Below are positions 30,047 through 31,044 of a stretch of 31,044 nucleotides of DNA, piece after piece. The stretch covers positions 1 to 31,044 of the forward strand of contig JABXGS010000153.1 of NCBI GenBank assembly GCA_016550425.1, written 5' to 3'. The position numbers and the translations under genes were made by a program. The stretch comes from an archaeon. GTDB lineage: Archaea > Asgardarchaeota > Hermodarchaeia > Hermodarchaeales > Hermodarchaeaceae. The notes beneath the pieces were generated by a model. That model saw nothing but the letters and a program-made list of their open reading frames with translations, did not search any database and had not been told where the DNA came from. Position 1 is the stretch's first letter. Every line of letters starts with the position of its first letter.

Positions 30047-31044
30047 TTAGATAGGCGCTTTGGGGATGAAACCGTTATCCATCAGGGATTGGGTGACATC
30101 AATGGATCGTTTGATGATTTTTGTCGCATGGGCAAGGAGCTCTTGCTCTTCCCACTCTTTTCGAGCAACCTTCTGTTCGATCGCTTTCATCCCGACTGCC
30201 ACCGCCTCAGCGGGATAGAGTTCCCATTCATTCATACTGGGAATCACATAATCCTCTCGCAAACCGCGTTCTTCAGCGATGTCCGCAAGCCGTGTGGCTG
30301 CAGCAATACACATCTCGTCGGTAATTTCCATTGCTCGAACATCAAGGGCGCCACGGAAAATGGCTGGAAATCCAAGGCTATTATTGATTTGGTTATCGAA
30401 GTCAGACCGACCCGTTCCCACCACTTTTGCACCCGCTTCCTTCGCCTCCCAAGGCCAAATTTCAGGAAGTGGATTAGCACAGGCAAAAACAATGGCATCC
30501 TTTGACATCTTCTCAATCCACTCCTTTTTGATCAAACCCGGAATGGGAGCAGATGCACTGATACATACATCCGCACCACGAAGTGCTTCACTGAAGTCAC
30601 CGGAGCGTTGTTCTTCATTTGTAAGGATGGCTAGGTCGTACTTTTCATGTTCGTTATCTTTCATCGCCTTCAAATCCTCCCGACCCTTGTAGAGCAGACC
30701 ATGACGATCGCAAAGAATTAGGTTACCAGCGGGTACACCAGCTTCGATTAGTAACTCAGCGGTGCATGTGTTCGCAGCCCCAACCCCGTGCATTGCGATT
30801 TGAACCTGATCCAAGGATTTCCCTACAAAGCGTAATGCACCCATCAACCCCGCTAGGATAATGGTCGCAGTCCCCTGCTGATCATCATGAAAGACTGGGA
30901 TTTTCATGTCCGTTTTCAGTCGATGCAAGATATTGAAACACTTGGGCTTTGAAATATCTTCAAGGTTAATTCCACCAAATGCCGGTTCAAGGAGCTTGGT
31001 TGCCCGAATGAAGTTCTCAGGATCTTGCGTGTTTAAAGCAATAG
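30047..31044 (-). CDS. Malic enzyme (NAD(P)-dependent, oxaloacetate-decarboxylating), N-terminus cut by window edge
   Basis: An open frame runs to the right edge, giving about 332 residues of the C-terminal part. Seen are EPAFGGINLEDI and IPVFHDDQQGTA (metal and catalytic region; DDQHGTA in most relatives, so His is Gln here), the NAD(P) loop GVGAANTC, a second segment FACANPLPEI, VGTGRSDFDNQINNSLGFP and a helical C-terminus. Malic enzyme converts malate to pyruvate and CO2. Together with the PEPCK-like protein it would belong to the C3-C4 node. An internal Met at 30928 is not the start, since conserved sequence continues upstream of it. Confidence 0.92.
   Translation of the reverse strand, partial: IALNTQDPENFIRATKLLEPAFGGINLEDISKPKCFNILHRLKTDMKIPVFHDDQQGTATIILAGLMGALRFVGKSLDQVQIAMHGVGAANTCTAELLIEAGVPAGNLILCDRHGLLYKGREDLKAMKDNEHEKYDLAILTNEEQRSGDFSEALRGADVCISASAPIPGLIKKEWIEKMSKDAIVFACANPLPEIWPWEAKEAGAKVVGTGRSDFDNQINNSLGFPAIFRGALDVRAMEITDEMCIAAATRLADIAEERGLREDYVIPSMNEWELYPAEAVAVGMKAIEQKVARKEWEEQELLAHATKIIKRSIDVTQSLMDNGFIPKAPI

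Overview
The window looks like a piece of an archaeal chromosome, most likely from the Asgard (Heimdall-type) lineage. This is inferred from several things. There are TATA boxes about 26 nt upstream of likely transcription starts, alongside Shine-Dalgarno sites and frequent GTG/TTG starts. There is an archaeal-type ADP-forming acyl-CoA synthetase subunit. Above all, there are eukaryote-like information and signalling genes: a ubiquitin-like conjugation cluster, an Smc5/6-like operon, a Hef/FANCM-like helicase and an HDAC-fold protein. No rRNA, tRNA, CRISPR array or insertion sequence was found. All assignments come from reading motifs by eye; no database search was run.

Left part (1-16032), mixed metabolism: a 3'-truncated bacterial-type uvrB; a saccharopine-dehydrogenase-like oxidoreductase; a membrane protein; two Eis-like N-acetyltransferase paralogues 8.2 kb apart; a TfoX-like gene split by a frameshift at a T run; a methyltransferase; a secreted, membrane-anchored beta-propeller downstream of a divergent PEP-carboxykinase-like kinase; a QueT-type transporter with a structured leader; an ADP-forming acyl-CoA synthetase alpha subunit; a 360-base intergenic region with a candidate orphan structured RNA; two small unknown proteins; and an HDAC-fold protein lacking the usual catalytic Tyr.

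Centre (16034-25853), the most remarkable part. Four overlapping minus-strand genes encode an Smc5-like ATPase, a candidate kleisin, a MAGE/Nse3-like tandem winged-helix protein and a small zinc protein, which together resemble a minimal Smc5/6 complex. Head-to-head with it, about 240 bp away, is a ubiquitin-like system. The plus operon encodes a ubiquitin-like protein, an E2-like protein, a small acidic protein, a RING-like protein and a transglutaminase-like protein. A converging minus operon encodes a JAMM protease and an E1-like enzyme. The zinc proteins of the two operons share the same cysteine spacing, so they look like paralogues that link the SMC complex to the conjugation system. The Ubl lacks a terminal Gly-Gly. 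The E2, small acidic and RING-like proteins carry five [VI]-x-I-L motifs in charged tails that resemble SUMO-interacting motifs.

Right part (25970-31044): tandem related four-TM membrane proteins, a Hef/FANCM-like helicase with degraded ATPase motifs, tandem HAD phosphatase paralogues and a 5'-truncated malic enzyme.
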